Shown here: one piece after another, positions 16,153 through 23,691 of the stretch
How positions within the stretch are numbered: the first letter of the stretch is position 1
Layout of the letters: each line of letters opens with the position of its first letter
The notes under the pieces: generated by a model
What the model was told of the DNA's origin: nothing
What the model saw: the letters and a program-made list of their open reading frames with translations, nothing else
The model's database searches: none
Made by a program: the position numbers and the translations under genes
NCBI RefSeq assembly: GCF_003863355.1
Contig: NZ_QQWG01000001.1
Location: forward strand, 372,001 to 436,000
From: Ancylomarina euxina
GTDB taxonomy: Bacteria; Bacteroidota; Bacteroidia; Bacteroidales; Marinifilaceae
DNA: 64,000 nucleotides
Direction: 5' to 3'

Positions 16153-17415
16153 TTACCAAATGGTTGTCTGATTATCTAATTCCATAGTTTTTAAAGACTT
16201 TTCGCTTCGTTTTATAAAATCAACGACAAACTCAACTTCGTTAGTATGTTTATACCGAGAGTATTTAAAGCCATCAAATGATTGTTGGCATATGTCATTT
16301 TTGTGGTTTAAAATTGTTCTCCCTATTGCTGCACCAACACTTATAGGAACTGCATTTCCAATTTGTTTGTATTGTTGTACTAAGTTGCCCTTGAGTTCCC
16401 AATTGTCGGGGAATTCTTGAATTCGTTTATATTCTTGTATGCTCAATGGTCTATCTTCATCTGGATGGCCTAGATCAGTCGCGGGCATGGCAGGGTGCGT
16501 TACAAGAGTAGGCGAGGGCTTTTCCCATGATAGACGACGTAAAAAACCAGTTTTCCCTCCACCAAGATAGTATGATTTACCTAATGCCTCTTTCTGTAAC
16601 TCAATGCTTAGATTTCTCCAATTCTGGCCAGCTTTGAGTAGACGATAATATTTTAATCTTTTTTCTGGGAATTTTATATATTGGTGCGTTGTTGATGTTG
16701 GGAAATTATTTAGAGCTTCTTTGAGTACTTTCCATTTTGGTAGATCGAAATCACCTTTTTCAGAATTAGTTGGTTGAAGGTGAGGCATGGGTTTATCTTT
16801 ATTTGTGCAAATTATGATAACCCTTTCTCTACACTGAGGAGTTCCATAATTAGCAGAATTATATAAATTGAATGTTACTTTGTAGCCAGCCGCTTTTAAA
16901 CGATTCAAAATATATATCATAGTTGAACCTTTAATATCTTTCACTTCTGATGATAGGAACTGACTATCAAAATTATCTAGTTCGATTGAAAAATTAGATG
17001 AGAGTAATCCCCGAACGTTTTCTATTACTGCATATTTGGGTTTAATTTGTTCAATAACATCGATGTATTTTAAAAATACATTTCCTCTTTCATCAGCTAA
17101 TCCCATTCTTTTTCCAGCTGTACTGAATGCTTGGCATGGTGGGCCACCAACGATAATGTCTACGTCTTCTTTATTTTCAATATTTGCGAAATCTAAAATA
17201 TCCTGGATCGAATAATTTCTAATATCACCAATTAGTCCTATATCTGGATTGTTAGCGATAATTGTTTCTCTGCAAGACTTATCAACTTCACATGCCAAAA
17301 GAGTATTTATACCAGACCTATGCAACCCTATGTCGAGCCCCATAGCTCCACTAAAAAAACTTAATGCTTTTAGCCCTTTTATTTTTGTTGTATTTATTGT
17401 TGATTTACGATCCAT
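16153..17415 (-). CDS. DNA (cytosine-5) methyltransferase
   Basis: 420 residues with all main C5-methyltransferase blocks in order: motif I FFSGAMGLDIGL (20-31), motif IV GGPPCQAFS with catalytic C94, motif VI IENVRG (131-136), motif VIII PQCRERVIII, and motif X QIGNAVPISVGAAIG near the C-terminus. It methylates cytosine at carbon 5 within the site cut by its partner. The variable region between VIII and X is ~100 residues, normal for a single-specificity enzyme. It faces the restriction gene tail to tail. No controller (C) protein gene is present. Confidence 0.93.
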   Translation of the reverse strand: MDRKSTINTTKIKGLKALSFFSGAMGLDIGLHRSGINTLLACEVDKSCRETIIANNPDIGLIGDIRNYSIQDILDFANIENKEDVDIIVGGPPCQAFSTAGKRMGLADERGNVFLKYIDVIEQIKPKYAVIENVRGLLSSNFSIELDNFDSQFLSSEVKDIKGSTMIYILNRLKAAGYKVTFNLYNSANYGTPQCRERVIIICTNKDKPMPHLQPTNSEKGDFDLPKWKVLKEALNNFPTSTTHQYIKFPEKRLKYYRLLKAGQNWRNLSIELQKEALGKSYYLGGGKTGFLRRLSWEKPSPTLVTHPAMPATDLGHPDEDRPLSIQEYKRIQEFPDNWELKGNLVQQYKQIGNAVPISVGAAIGRTILNHKNDICQQSFDGFKYSRYKHTNEVEFVVDFIKRSEKSLKTMELDNQTTIW

Positions 17416-17614
17416 CTATTTCACTTTTAGTTGAACGCGAAAGTAGCCACATTCAGCGTATTATCCAAAATTCAAATAATTACTATTATAAGGGTTTGAA
17501 AAAAAAGATTTGTAATTGTTTGACTTTGATCATACAGAGGCGTTGTATGTGTAGTCAGCTTAAATGCTATACTTAGGGGAAGGATTTAAAGAACTTAAAA
17601 GTCCAAAGTTTCTT

Positions 17615-17631
17615 ATGACAGGAACTGTCAT
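17615..17631. promoter_or_regulatory. Small inverted repeat upstream of the methyltransferase
   Basis: ATGACA-GGAAC-TGTCAT, a 17-base dyad about 200 bases upstream of the methyltransferase start. It could be an operator; no regulator is identified. Confidence 0.25.
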
Positions 17632-17643
17632 TAAAATATATAA

Positions 17644-17727
17644 TTAGGAGCTAACCCTCGATACCCAGAATGTAAATTTGATCAATACAAAGAAGATCCG
17701 AATGGTTATGAGGATTTGCATGATTAG
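17644..17727 (+). pseudogene. 3' remnant of an unidentified gene
   Basis: An open frame of 27 codons with no start codon (preceded by TAA). It ends in the protein-like string RYPECKFDQY then KEDPNGYEDLHD and a stop. Its composition looks coding, unlike the AT-rich flanks, and it has no partner upstream. I read it as the tail of a gene cut during assembly of the element. Confidence 0.3.
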
Positions 17728-17810
17728 TTGCTTTTAAGTTTCTAATCACGACCATTATCAGGGAGAATAATTACCGTTCTGCCTTGATCTTGCTGTTTTG
17801 TATCCTTCTC

Positions 17811-18257
17811 CTAGAACCCTAGATGCTTGGCTAGCTTTTCTAAGGCATCCAACTTGTTGTAAAACTTTATTTTGTTGGAACGTTTAAGAGTGCTTCCTTG
17901 ATAGACCTCACTTACATCTGCTGATGAAATTGCAGCTGAGACTTCATATGGCAAGTCTGATATCTTTTTCAGATTGCCCTCTTCGTTAAAAAGATCTTTG
18001 GGATTGAAAAGTATGATTCGTTTTAGTTCTTGAATAATGGAGTCTATTGTAAGCTCGTTACGCCATGCAATTTCCTTTTGAAGCTCTTCGACTCTTGACC
18101 TAATATTGACCTTCTCAAAGAGTTCGTGTGCCTTCCTGTTGATGCTTTCGGGTTTCATACTCATACAATTGTATGCAGATCTGTAAGCTGCACTTTTATC
18201 CCCTAATTCAATATATTTATGGCAGGCTTTTTCTTGTTTCGGAGTAAGTTTTAGCAT
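17811..18257 (-). CDS. Phage terminase small subunit (TerS), Terminase_2 type
   Basis: 148 residues that follow the Terminase_2 family along their whole length. The N-terminal HTH part is LTPKQEKACHKYIE...SAAYRSAY. The coiled middle is SRVEELQKEI. Then come the family's hallmark LFNPKDLFNEEGNLKKISDLP, AAISSADV, and the C-terminal oligomerisation end KLDALEKLAKHLG. TerS binds the phage pac/cos site and hands DNA to the large terminase motor. No large subunit, portal or structural gene exists in the element, so this protein could only act with a helper phage's motor. That is the usual trick of phage satellites. Confidence 0.88.
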   Translation of the reverse strand: MLKLTPKQEKACHKYIELGDKSAAYRSAYNCMSMKPESINRKAHELFEKVNIRSRVEELQKEIAWRNELTIDSIIQELKRIILFNPKDLFNEEGNLKKISDLPYEVSAAISSADVSEVYQGSTLKRSNKIKFYNKLDALEKLAKHLGF

Positions 18258-18357
18258 CCCTTGTTTCTATTAAAATATAGTAACAGGTAAGGTATTTAAA
18301 TCTTAGTCTATTATCTGATTGATGGCTAAAGTATTAAGTGTGAGTTTTCCACATTAT

Positions 18358-18588
18358 TTAATCCCAATGGAATAAGCTTTTTTGATAAAAATCATGATTG
18401 CAATCTGCGCATTTCCATACAGGGGAATCCATTTCTACAATACATCCCCCAATCGCAATTTTGCCTGCTTCTTCTTCCTTAAAAGCTTCATATGAAGGAT
18501 AGCCATAGATATAAGTTGCGATTCTTTTTGAGCCACAAAAAATACATTTTCTAGGTTTGTTTTTATATCTCTTTTTTTCTTTATCCAA
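18358..18588 (-). CDS. Small zinc-ribbon protein
   Basis: 76 residues with two Cys pairs, C15-x2-C18 (CIFCGS) and C60-x2-C63 (CADCNHDFY), which should hold one zinc as a ribbon. The N-terminus is very basic. The function is unknown; similar small ribbon proteins are common in bacterial and phage genomes. It sits 100 bases upstream of terS on the same strand, so the two are probably cotranscribed. The start at 18588 gives a compact domain; no SD sequence is seen. Confidence 0.6.
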   Translation of the reverse strand: MDKEKKRYKNKPRKCIFCGSKRIATYIYGYPSYEAFKEEEAGKIAIGGCIVEMDSPVWKCADCNHDFYQKSLFHWD

Positions 18589-18793
18589 AATTGCTCCCTT
18601 CCTCGTTTGGTTACATTAAAAATACCACTTTTTTATTTCATCTTAAAGCCAAAATCCGCCTGTTTGTGTGTGCCCAATACCAGAGTATAGTCACAATCAC
18701 AATTAAAACCAAAATGTGATTGTGACTCATTAACCTTTAAAATCTTTTACCAAGCTTTAAAATATCCTTAGGAAAAATTAAGGTCATGAGCTT

Positions 18794-19144
18794 ATGATCA
18801 TTGTTAATTTTAAAAATTACACAATGATAGACATTACGAGTCTTTTGAGTGATGAGCATGATGCTAATCATATCAAAATTGAAGTTAAGGGAAGAGATCT
18901 TTTAGAATTTGGTAAAAGTTTAATTAATCAATCCTATCAAGAGTTCAAAAATCATTTTCCTGTTCCTTTTTACGAAGAATACCTTACAAGGAAAGAAGTT
19001 ACTATAATTTTAAAGATTTCGCTGAGTACCCTTTGGTATTGGAAGAAGAGAGGAATTCTCACTCCTATTCGTATTGGAAATAAAATTCGATATCGAAGAA
19101 GCGATATTGAAAAGTGTCTTATTTCATCACAAAAGGAGGATTAA
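18794..19144 (+). CDS. Excisionase-like HTH protein (MerR/HTH_17 type)
   Basis: 116 residues from the ATG at 18794, or 106 from the ATG at 18824, which also looks natural (MIDITSLLSD). The C-terminal half is the HTH_17/excisionase pattern: EEYLTRKEVTIILKIS, LSTLWYWKKRGIL, PIRIGNKIRYRRSDIEKCL. In small integrative elements this kind of protein directs excision and may regulate nearby promoters. Its stop codon overlaps the Shine-Dalgarno sequence of the next gene, so the two are translationally coupled. It is divergent from the terS/zinc-ribbon genes. Confidence 0.75.
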   Translation: MIIVNFKNYTMIDITSLLSDEHDANHIKIEVKGRDLLEFGKSLINQSYQEFKNHFPVPFYEEYLTRKEVTIILKISLSTLWYWKKRGILTPIRIGNKIRYRRSDIEKCLISSQKED

Positions 19145-19149
19145 TAATG
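19132..19149 (+). promoter_or_regulatory. Strong Shine-Dalgarno site deciding the replication gene's start
   Basis: AAAGGAGG ends about 7 bases before the ATG at 19147. A good SD is unusual for this genome, whose other genes lack one. It argues for the ATG over an in-frame GTG at 19114. Confidence 0.7.
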
Positions 19150-20079
19150 GATTATATCGAATTAAGCCTCCAAATTGATGAGTTTGATTTTTATTCCATA
19201 GTCGAACAAAAAGGTTCTAAACTAACAAAGTCTATTTATCCTAACGGGATTGAGTGGTTTCATGGTGAGATGAAAAACCTTCGCATTGGCACAAATGGCA
19301 CGCGATTAAAGATAAAAGGTAGCCTCAATAAATTTCTTAATGGACACAATCTTAGGAATATCGGAATTAAAGAAGTCGAACAATCTATCCGTATATTTGA
19401 GAGGGAATTTGGAGTGTCGTTTCAACTTGCGGAAGTTCTAAAACTTGAATTAGGGGTAAATGTTTTATTAAATTATCCGCCTGTTGTATACAATAAGGTC
19501 TTAGGGGAGCATCCCAGACTTTTTCGATATGAAGCCTCGTCTGGATTATACTATTTCCCTAATGCTAAGAGGAAGAATCAGCACAAACTCCTTCGCTTTT
19601 ATGACAAAGCAAATGAGGCTAGAAAAGTTGCCAAAATTCATTTTAAGAATCCGAAGTTGTTGAGGTATGAAATGATGCTTTCGGCTAAGGAGATTGAAAT
19701 ACTTGCTAAAAGAAAACTTACAGCATACGATTTATTTGATCCTCAAATCTATTGTTTGATTGTTGATAAAGCCATTAGTGAATTTCAAAAAATAGAAATT
19801 CTCCATCTTCCTCGTTTTAAACCGCCAGAAAGCCTAAAAGATTTCAATAATCTACTTAGGTGTAAGGGTGTTGAAAGTGTAGGATCAAAAACGTTGTCCG
19901 ATATGATTCGGGAATGGCAAACTCGCAAAATATTTAGTTCCACAATTGCATGTCGATGCAGGGATACTCTCAGAAAAGCAAACGCTTTTTTTAAGAGTAA
20001 TACGTTAAATGATAGTGAAGACCTAGGTATAGAACTCAGTACAAAACTTTTGGATGAGCTGGATGCTCTGAAATCGTAA
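19147..20079 (+). CDS. Candidate replication initiator (phage gene II/X-like)
   Basis: 310 residues from the SD-backed ATG. I cannot place it firmly. The pattern of small beta strands in the first ~110 residues, followed by GLYYFPNAKRKNQHKLLRFYDKANE-type sequence (about residues 135-158), recalls the filamentous-phage and plasmid replication proteins of the gene II/X family. Those carry a similar YdK-E block near their nicking tyrosine. The position directly after an excisionase-like gene, as in small integrative elements and satellites, fits a replication role. An alternative is an unknown element-maintenance protein. A terminator follows. Confidence 0.45.
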   Translation: MDYIELSLQIDEFDFYSIVEQKGSKLTKSIYPNGIEWFHGEMKNLRIGTNGTRLKIKGSLNKFLNGHNLRNIGIKEVEQSIRIFEREFGVSFQLAEVLKLELGVNVLLNYPPVVYNKVLGEHPRLFRYEASSGLYYFPNAKRKNQHKLLRFYDKANEARKVAKIHFKNPKLLRYEMMLSAKEIEILAKRKLTAYDLFDPQIYCLIVDKAISEFQKIEILHLPRFKPPESLKDFNNLLRCKGVESVGSKTLSDMIREWQTRKIFSSTIACRCRDTLRKANAFFKSNTLNDSEDLGIELSTKLLDELDALKS

Positions 20080-20146
20080 TCTTCTAATAGTAAGTCTGAC
20101 TTATGACATTTTAATGTAATTATAATTGATTTTTGGTGTTGTAGTA

Positions 20147-20170
20147 GGGGGCCTGTAATGGCCCTTTTTT
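20147..20170 (+). terminator. Terminator of the HTH / replication operon
   Basis: Stem GGGCC / GGCCC with loop TGTAAT, followed by six T. Confidence 0.7.
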
Positions 20171-20176
20171 CTTGTT

Positions 20177-21040
20177 TTAAATATTTTCCATTGCAGTGAC
20201 GATTTCCTTTAGCTTGTCTTTATCTGGTGAGCCTCCTTGTGGTTCAGAAAACTCTATGTTGGGATTTTTTTCATTGACTCCGTTTAGTCCTGAAAAACAT
20301 TTATTGATTTTTGAATACAGATTGTTTGCCTTCTTTTCAGTCACAAATCTTTCATAGATTCTCTTGGAGGTTGTAACTGTCAAGATTTCATGGGGCATAT
20401 GTTTTTTTAATAGAAAAAGAAGTTCGTATAAGGTTTTTGCGTTGGGTTTGTGTGTTGTACGTCCTTTATTTGTCCAAATTATTGTTTCTCCTTTTAGCTC
20501 ACTAATAGGGACTCCACTAAATACCATTACAAAAGTTTCTTCTGATGTTCGATGATCTATATAGTCCGCTTTGCGGAGCTCTTTATAAAGGAATTTAAGC
20601 TGTTTTGTAGTTAATTCTGTGATAAAGGCTAATGGAACTATATGAGGGGAGCTAGAACTGTTTATTTGAGCTTCAAAGTTTGTTTGCATCTCCTCAAATA
20701 AGCTAGATATGAAACTGTACTGTCTGCTGTTAAGGTCGTAATTTGATAAAAGCTTATCTCCATTATCTTTTTCGAGGGTTAGTTGACAGAGTGGTATTAG
20801 AGCGGTTCGTTCCTTTGATGGTAGTAGACAGAATCGTGCTATTATTTCATTAAGATAATTTTTTCTCAGAACGGACGTGAGATCACTTTCGCTATAAGAT
20901 AAAATGCTATGAATTATTCCCGTTAAAAATATTGTTGGAGGATGAAGAAATGTTTCTACTTCATCGATAATTTGAAGCTTCATTTGGTGTTTCGTTTCCC
21001 ATCTCAATTCTTGACTTTCAGTCTGTAAGGGTATATTCAT
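20177..21040 (-). CDS. Unknown protein paired with the integrase
   Basis: 287 residues, soluble, with no signal peptide or membrane segment. I do not recognise it. The N-terminal ~150 residues look all-helical (HPPTIFLTGIIHSILSYSE...). The middle carries a mixed region with a WTNKGRTTHKP loop, and the tail is polar. It lies 27 bases after the integrase stop on the same strand, so both are one transcription unit. The WTNKG...LYELLFLLKK stretch resembles proteins often seen beside Bacteroidota mobile-element integrases. That is a memory of context, not a match. Confidence 0.6.
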   Translation of the reverse strand: MNIPLQTESQELRWETKHQMKLQIIDEVETFLHPPTIFLTGIIHSILSYSESDLTSVLRKNYLNEIIARFCLLPSKERTALIPLCQLTLEKDNGDKLLSNYDLNSRQYSFISSLFEEMQTNFEAQINSSSSPHIVPLAFITELTTKQLKFLYKELRKADYIDHRTSEETFVMVFSGVPISELKGETIIWTNKGRTTHKPNAKTLYELLFLLKKHMPHEILTVTTSKRIYERFVTEKKANNLYSKINKCFSGLNGVNEKNPNIEFSEPQGGSPDKDKLKEIVTAMENI

Positions 21041-21067
21041 AGGTTTGTTTATAGTTAGTTGTGTTGC

Positions 21068-22327
21068 CTAAATAATTTTAAGATTATTTTTCTTACCTGA
21101 AAAACGAGGATGTTTGGATAATTTTTTTGCTGCTTGTTCTTGGGTTATGCGGATGTATTTTAGGAAGGCAGCCTCAGTTTTGTGACCAGTCATCTTCATT
21201 ATTTCATAACTAGGAATTCTATCCATGTAACAATTCGTGGCAAAGGATCTTCTGGCAGTGTGCGAAGTGATCATCTTGTATTTTGGTATTGCTGAATCGG
21301 TTCGCAGTTTACCAACCTTCTTAAAAACGGGAATTAATGTCTTTATCAAGGCTAATTTTCCAATGTCTTTAAGCAGGATGTTAAAATTTTGATTACTGAT
21401 AGGTTTTGGTAAAACGTGGTCGTATTTATGGATGATTTGCATTGCCATCGCACTCAGTGGGACAAATATCTTCTTTTCAGTTTTTACGGGCGTTATTTCA
21501 AGGATATCGTCCTTTATATTCTCTTCGTTAATCCCAGAGAGATCTGAGAACCTTAAACCTGTTGCACACCCTAGAATAAATAGATCTCGGGTTTTTTCCA
21601 TTGTGGGGTTGCTTGCAAGGTCAAGTTTGAAGATACTCTCAATTTCATAGTCGGTAAGGTAGATGGTTTGAGCTTCGTTTAAAGGCTTATAAAAGCGTTT
21701 TGACTTATAGGCCTCATTCACTACTATTCCCGATTCTTTTGCCTCTGAAACGAATAATTTAATGTTTTTAATGTGTTTGCCAATGGTAGTATCCTGCATG
21801 TTCTTTTCATTTGAGCAGAACTCCAAAAACGATCTATGAAAGTCCAGATCAATATTCTTAAATTGAAGTTTTCGATCCCAAAATGATGAAAATTCATTTA
21901 ACCTAACAAGTGTGGATTTGTAACTCTTAATGGTGAGGATACTTTTTGTAGCTTGGCAATCAATGATGAATTTTTCAATGAATGAAGGTAGATCGGGTAA
22001 GTTGTCTGATTTCGTTGGATTATGAAAGTTCTCCACGACACGTTTCAACCAATGTTTATCCAAATTAGCTCGATCACTAATATTATTGAAACTATCCTCA
22101 ATATGTCGTTTGAGCTTTAAGAGGTTGGCGTTGAACTGATCCTTATTTTTCAGATCAGACTTTTGCCTAGCACATTGCTTGTTTTGACTCCAATGTTCAG
22201 GATGAATGAGAAATTGGGTTCGTGTTGTTTGGTCGAACTCAGTTCCAATCCATATACGTGCGTAAATTAGTACAGGTGTATTTTTATTAATTGAATTTGC
22301 CCGAATTAATAATTTAACCTTAGCCAT
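21068..22327 (-). CDS. Tyrosine recombinase / integrase of the element
   Basis: 419 residues. The N-terminal arm-binding domain (1-~105) is followed by a SAM-like core-binding domain (about 112-205) and the catalytic domain. The residues line up: R259 (CATGLRFSDLS), H356-x2-R359 (HTARRSFATN), H382 (TGHK) and nucleophile Y391. This is the arrangement of Bacteroides-type tyrosine integrases. It should cut and rejoin the 14-bp core in tRNA-Arg. The start codon lies next to the right arm-type repeat, so integrase binding could repress its own promoter. Confidence 0.95.
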   Translation of the reverse strand: MAKVKLLIRANSINKNTPVLIYARIWIGTEFDQTTRTQFLIHPEHWSQNKQCARQKSDLKNKDQFNANLLKLKRHIEDSFNNISDRANLDKHWLKRVVENFHNPTKSDNLPDLPSFIEKFIIDCQATKSILTIKSYKSTLVRLNEFSSFWDRKLQFKNIDLDFHRSFLEFCSNEKNMQDTTIGKHIKNIKLFVSEAKESGIVVNEAYKSKRFYKPLNEAQTIYLTDYEIESIFKLDLASNPTMEKTRDLFILGCATGLRFSDLSGINEENIKDDILEITPVKTEKKIFVPLSAMAMQIIHKYDHVLPKPISNQNFNILLKDIGKLALIKTLIPVFKKVGKLRTDSAIPKYKMITSHTARRSFATNCYMDRIPSYEIMKMTGHKTEAAFLKYIRITQEQAAKKLSKHPRFSGKKNNLKII

Positions 22328-22364
22328 ATCTATTGATTTTAAATATCTTGTAGAGTTTTAATTT

Positions 22365-22385
22365 ACCCGATATATACCCGATAAT
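22365..22385 (+). repeat. Right arm-type integrase site (candidate)
   Basis: Two ACCCGATA-type half-sites 11 bases apart, 19/21 identical to the block at 15116-15136 and in the same orientation. It lies between the integrase start and attR. Confidence 0.6.
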
Positions 22386-22520
22386 TTTTGTTTTTATATG
22401 ATTCCTATTGAGTTTGGTTGATTCATTTAGTTAAGTCGATGATCTCTAAGATATTGAAAGTAAGTGTAAAATGCAAATATTAATGATTTTCAGGATGTGT
22501 AGTATTTAATATGTTATAGC

Positions 22521-22534
22521 CCTGTTGGGGCTAC
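22521..22534 (+). repeat. attR core
   Basis: CCTGTTGGGGCTAC, identical to the tRNA-Arg 3' end at 15044-15057. It is followed by ATG rather than CATG, so no CCA is encoded on this side. Confidence 0.85.
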
Positions 22535-22541
22535 ATGATAA

Positions 22542-22573
22542 AAGCTCCCAAACAAAAGTTTGGGAGCTTTTTT
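22542..22573 (+). terminator. Terminator, probably the original one of tRNA-Arg
   Basis: 12-bp stem AAGCTCCCAAAC / GTTTGGGAGCTT with loop AAAA and seven T, starting 8 bases after attR. With the element removed it would follow the tRNA directly. Confidence 0.85.
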
Positions 22574-22685
22574 TGTTCCTAGTGCCCAAGTACACTATAA
22601 TTTTGGGTCTTTATATGAATCTTAATTGAAAATTGATAGCTTTACTTAAAGCATTTATATAGGTTATTTTTTAAACAATTAAATA

Positions 22686-23546
22686 ATGAATAAAGAAACG
22701 TTAAATTATTTTTTATTAGTGGCAATTACATTAGCTATAGCTATTGTGATATCAATGATTTTAAGAAAAATATTAAGCGTATTTATTACAAAATATGCGA
22801 AGAAGATGAGAACTGATCCTACTAATTTCTCATTCATTAAAAATTCAGTTGGCTTTATTATTTATACGACAGCTGTCATTTTTATTTTTCTCAAAATTCC
22901 TTATTTAAAATCTATTGGGACCGCTCTTTTTGCTGGTGCAGGTATACTGACTGTTGTAATTGGTTTTGCATCACAAAAAGCCTTTGCAAATATCATCAGT
23001 GGGATTTTCATCTTAATTTTTAAGCCCTTCAAAATATCTGACATTATTGAATTTAAAGATGGACAAAAAGGAACGGTTGAAGAGATAACTCTTAGACACA
23101 CTTTGATTAAAGATTATGAGAATAGAAGAATTATAATTCCCAATAGTGTTATTAGTGAGGAAACCATCATCAATAGTAATATACAAGATGAAAAAATAAG
23201 AAAGCATATTGAAATCTCAATTAGCTATGATTCCAATATAGATAAAGCTATGGATATTCTGCGTGATGAAGCAGAAAAGCACCCCTTGCTAATTGATAAC
23301 CGAACGCAACAAGATATTGAGAACAACGAACCTTGCGTTATTATCCGAGTTATAGCTCTATCAGACTATTCTGTAGACTTAAAAGCTTATGTTTGGACGG
23401 CAGGTAACGATAATGCCTTTATTTTAAAGTGTGATCTTTTGAAATCGGTGAAGGAGAGGTTTGACAGAGAAGGTATTGAGATTCCATTTCCTTATAGAAC
23501 AATTGTTTACAAAAAAGACTTAAGCGATGGACAGGAAAATTCTTAA
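22686..23546 (+). CDS. MscS-family small mechanosensitive channel
   Basis: 286 residues, the size of E. coli MscS. Three hydrophobic helices (about 6-28, 50-70, 78-113) end in the glycine/alanine-rich pore helix ALFAGAGILTVVIGFASQKAFANIISG. The beta domain follows (GTVEEITLRHTLIKDYENRRIIIPNS, a strong MscS signature), then a C-terminal alpha/beta cage. It opens under membrane tension to release solutes after osmotic downshock. It is a stand-alone gene just outside the integrated element, with a terminator after it. Confidence 0.93.
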   Translation: MNKETLNYFLLVAITLAIAIVISMILRKILSVFITKYAKKMRTDPTNFSFIKNSVGFIIYTTAVIFIFLKIPYLKSIGTALFAGAGILTVVIGFASQKAFANIISGIFILIFKPFKISDIIEFKDGQKGTVEEITLRHTLIKDYENRRIIIPNSVISEETIINSNIQDEKIRKHIEISISYDSNIDKAMDILRDEAEKHPLLIDNRTQQDIENNEPCVIIRVIALSDYSVDLKAYVWTAGNDNAFILKCDLLKSVKERFDREGIEIPFPYRTIVYKKDLSDGQENS

Positions 23547-23622
23547 TATTAAAAAGGCTCACAAATCTTTGAATTAGTAATAATCAATATGATTGTGCTT
23601 AGATTCTGTAGGGACTGCATAT

Positions 23623-23657
23623 AAAATCCTCGTAAGTTTAGGCTTACGAGGATTTCT
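23623..23657. terminator. Terminator between the channel and lipoprotein genes
   Basis: 13-bp stem AAATCCTCGTAAG / CTTACGAGGATTT, loop of 6 bases, placed between two convergent genes. Confidence 0.7.
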
Positions 23658-23691
23658 TGTTTTAAATTCCTCATCTAAAAATTAAATACTC

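Larger units (their letters stand above)
15044..22534. mobile_element. Integrative element in tRNA-Arg, phage-satellite-like, with R-M cargo
   Basis: A 7.5-kb element bounded by the 14-bp direct repeats CCTGTTGGGGCTAC (15044-15057 and 22521-22534), the left copy being the 3' end of tRNA-Arg. The tyrosine integrase is at the right end, reading inward. Cargo in order: SinI-like restriction enzyme (+), C5 methyltransferase (-), a gene remnant, terminase small subunit (-), a small zinc-ribbon protein (-), an excisionase-like HTH protein (+), a candidate replication initiator (+), an unknown protein (-), and the integrase (-). There is no capsid, tail, portal, large terminase, relaxase or type IV secretion gene. 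Integrase, excisionase, replication initiator and lone TerS are the hallmarks of phage-inducible chromosomal islands. Confidence 0.85.

Noticed and set aside
15044-22534. Conjugative or mobilisable element
   Set aside because: No relaxase, coupling protein or mating-pair gene; the terminase small subunit points to phage-based spread.
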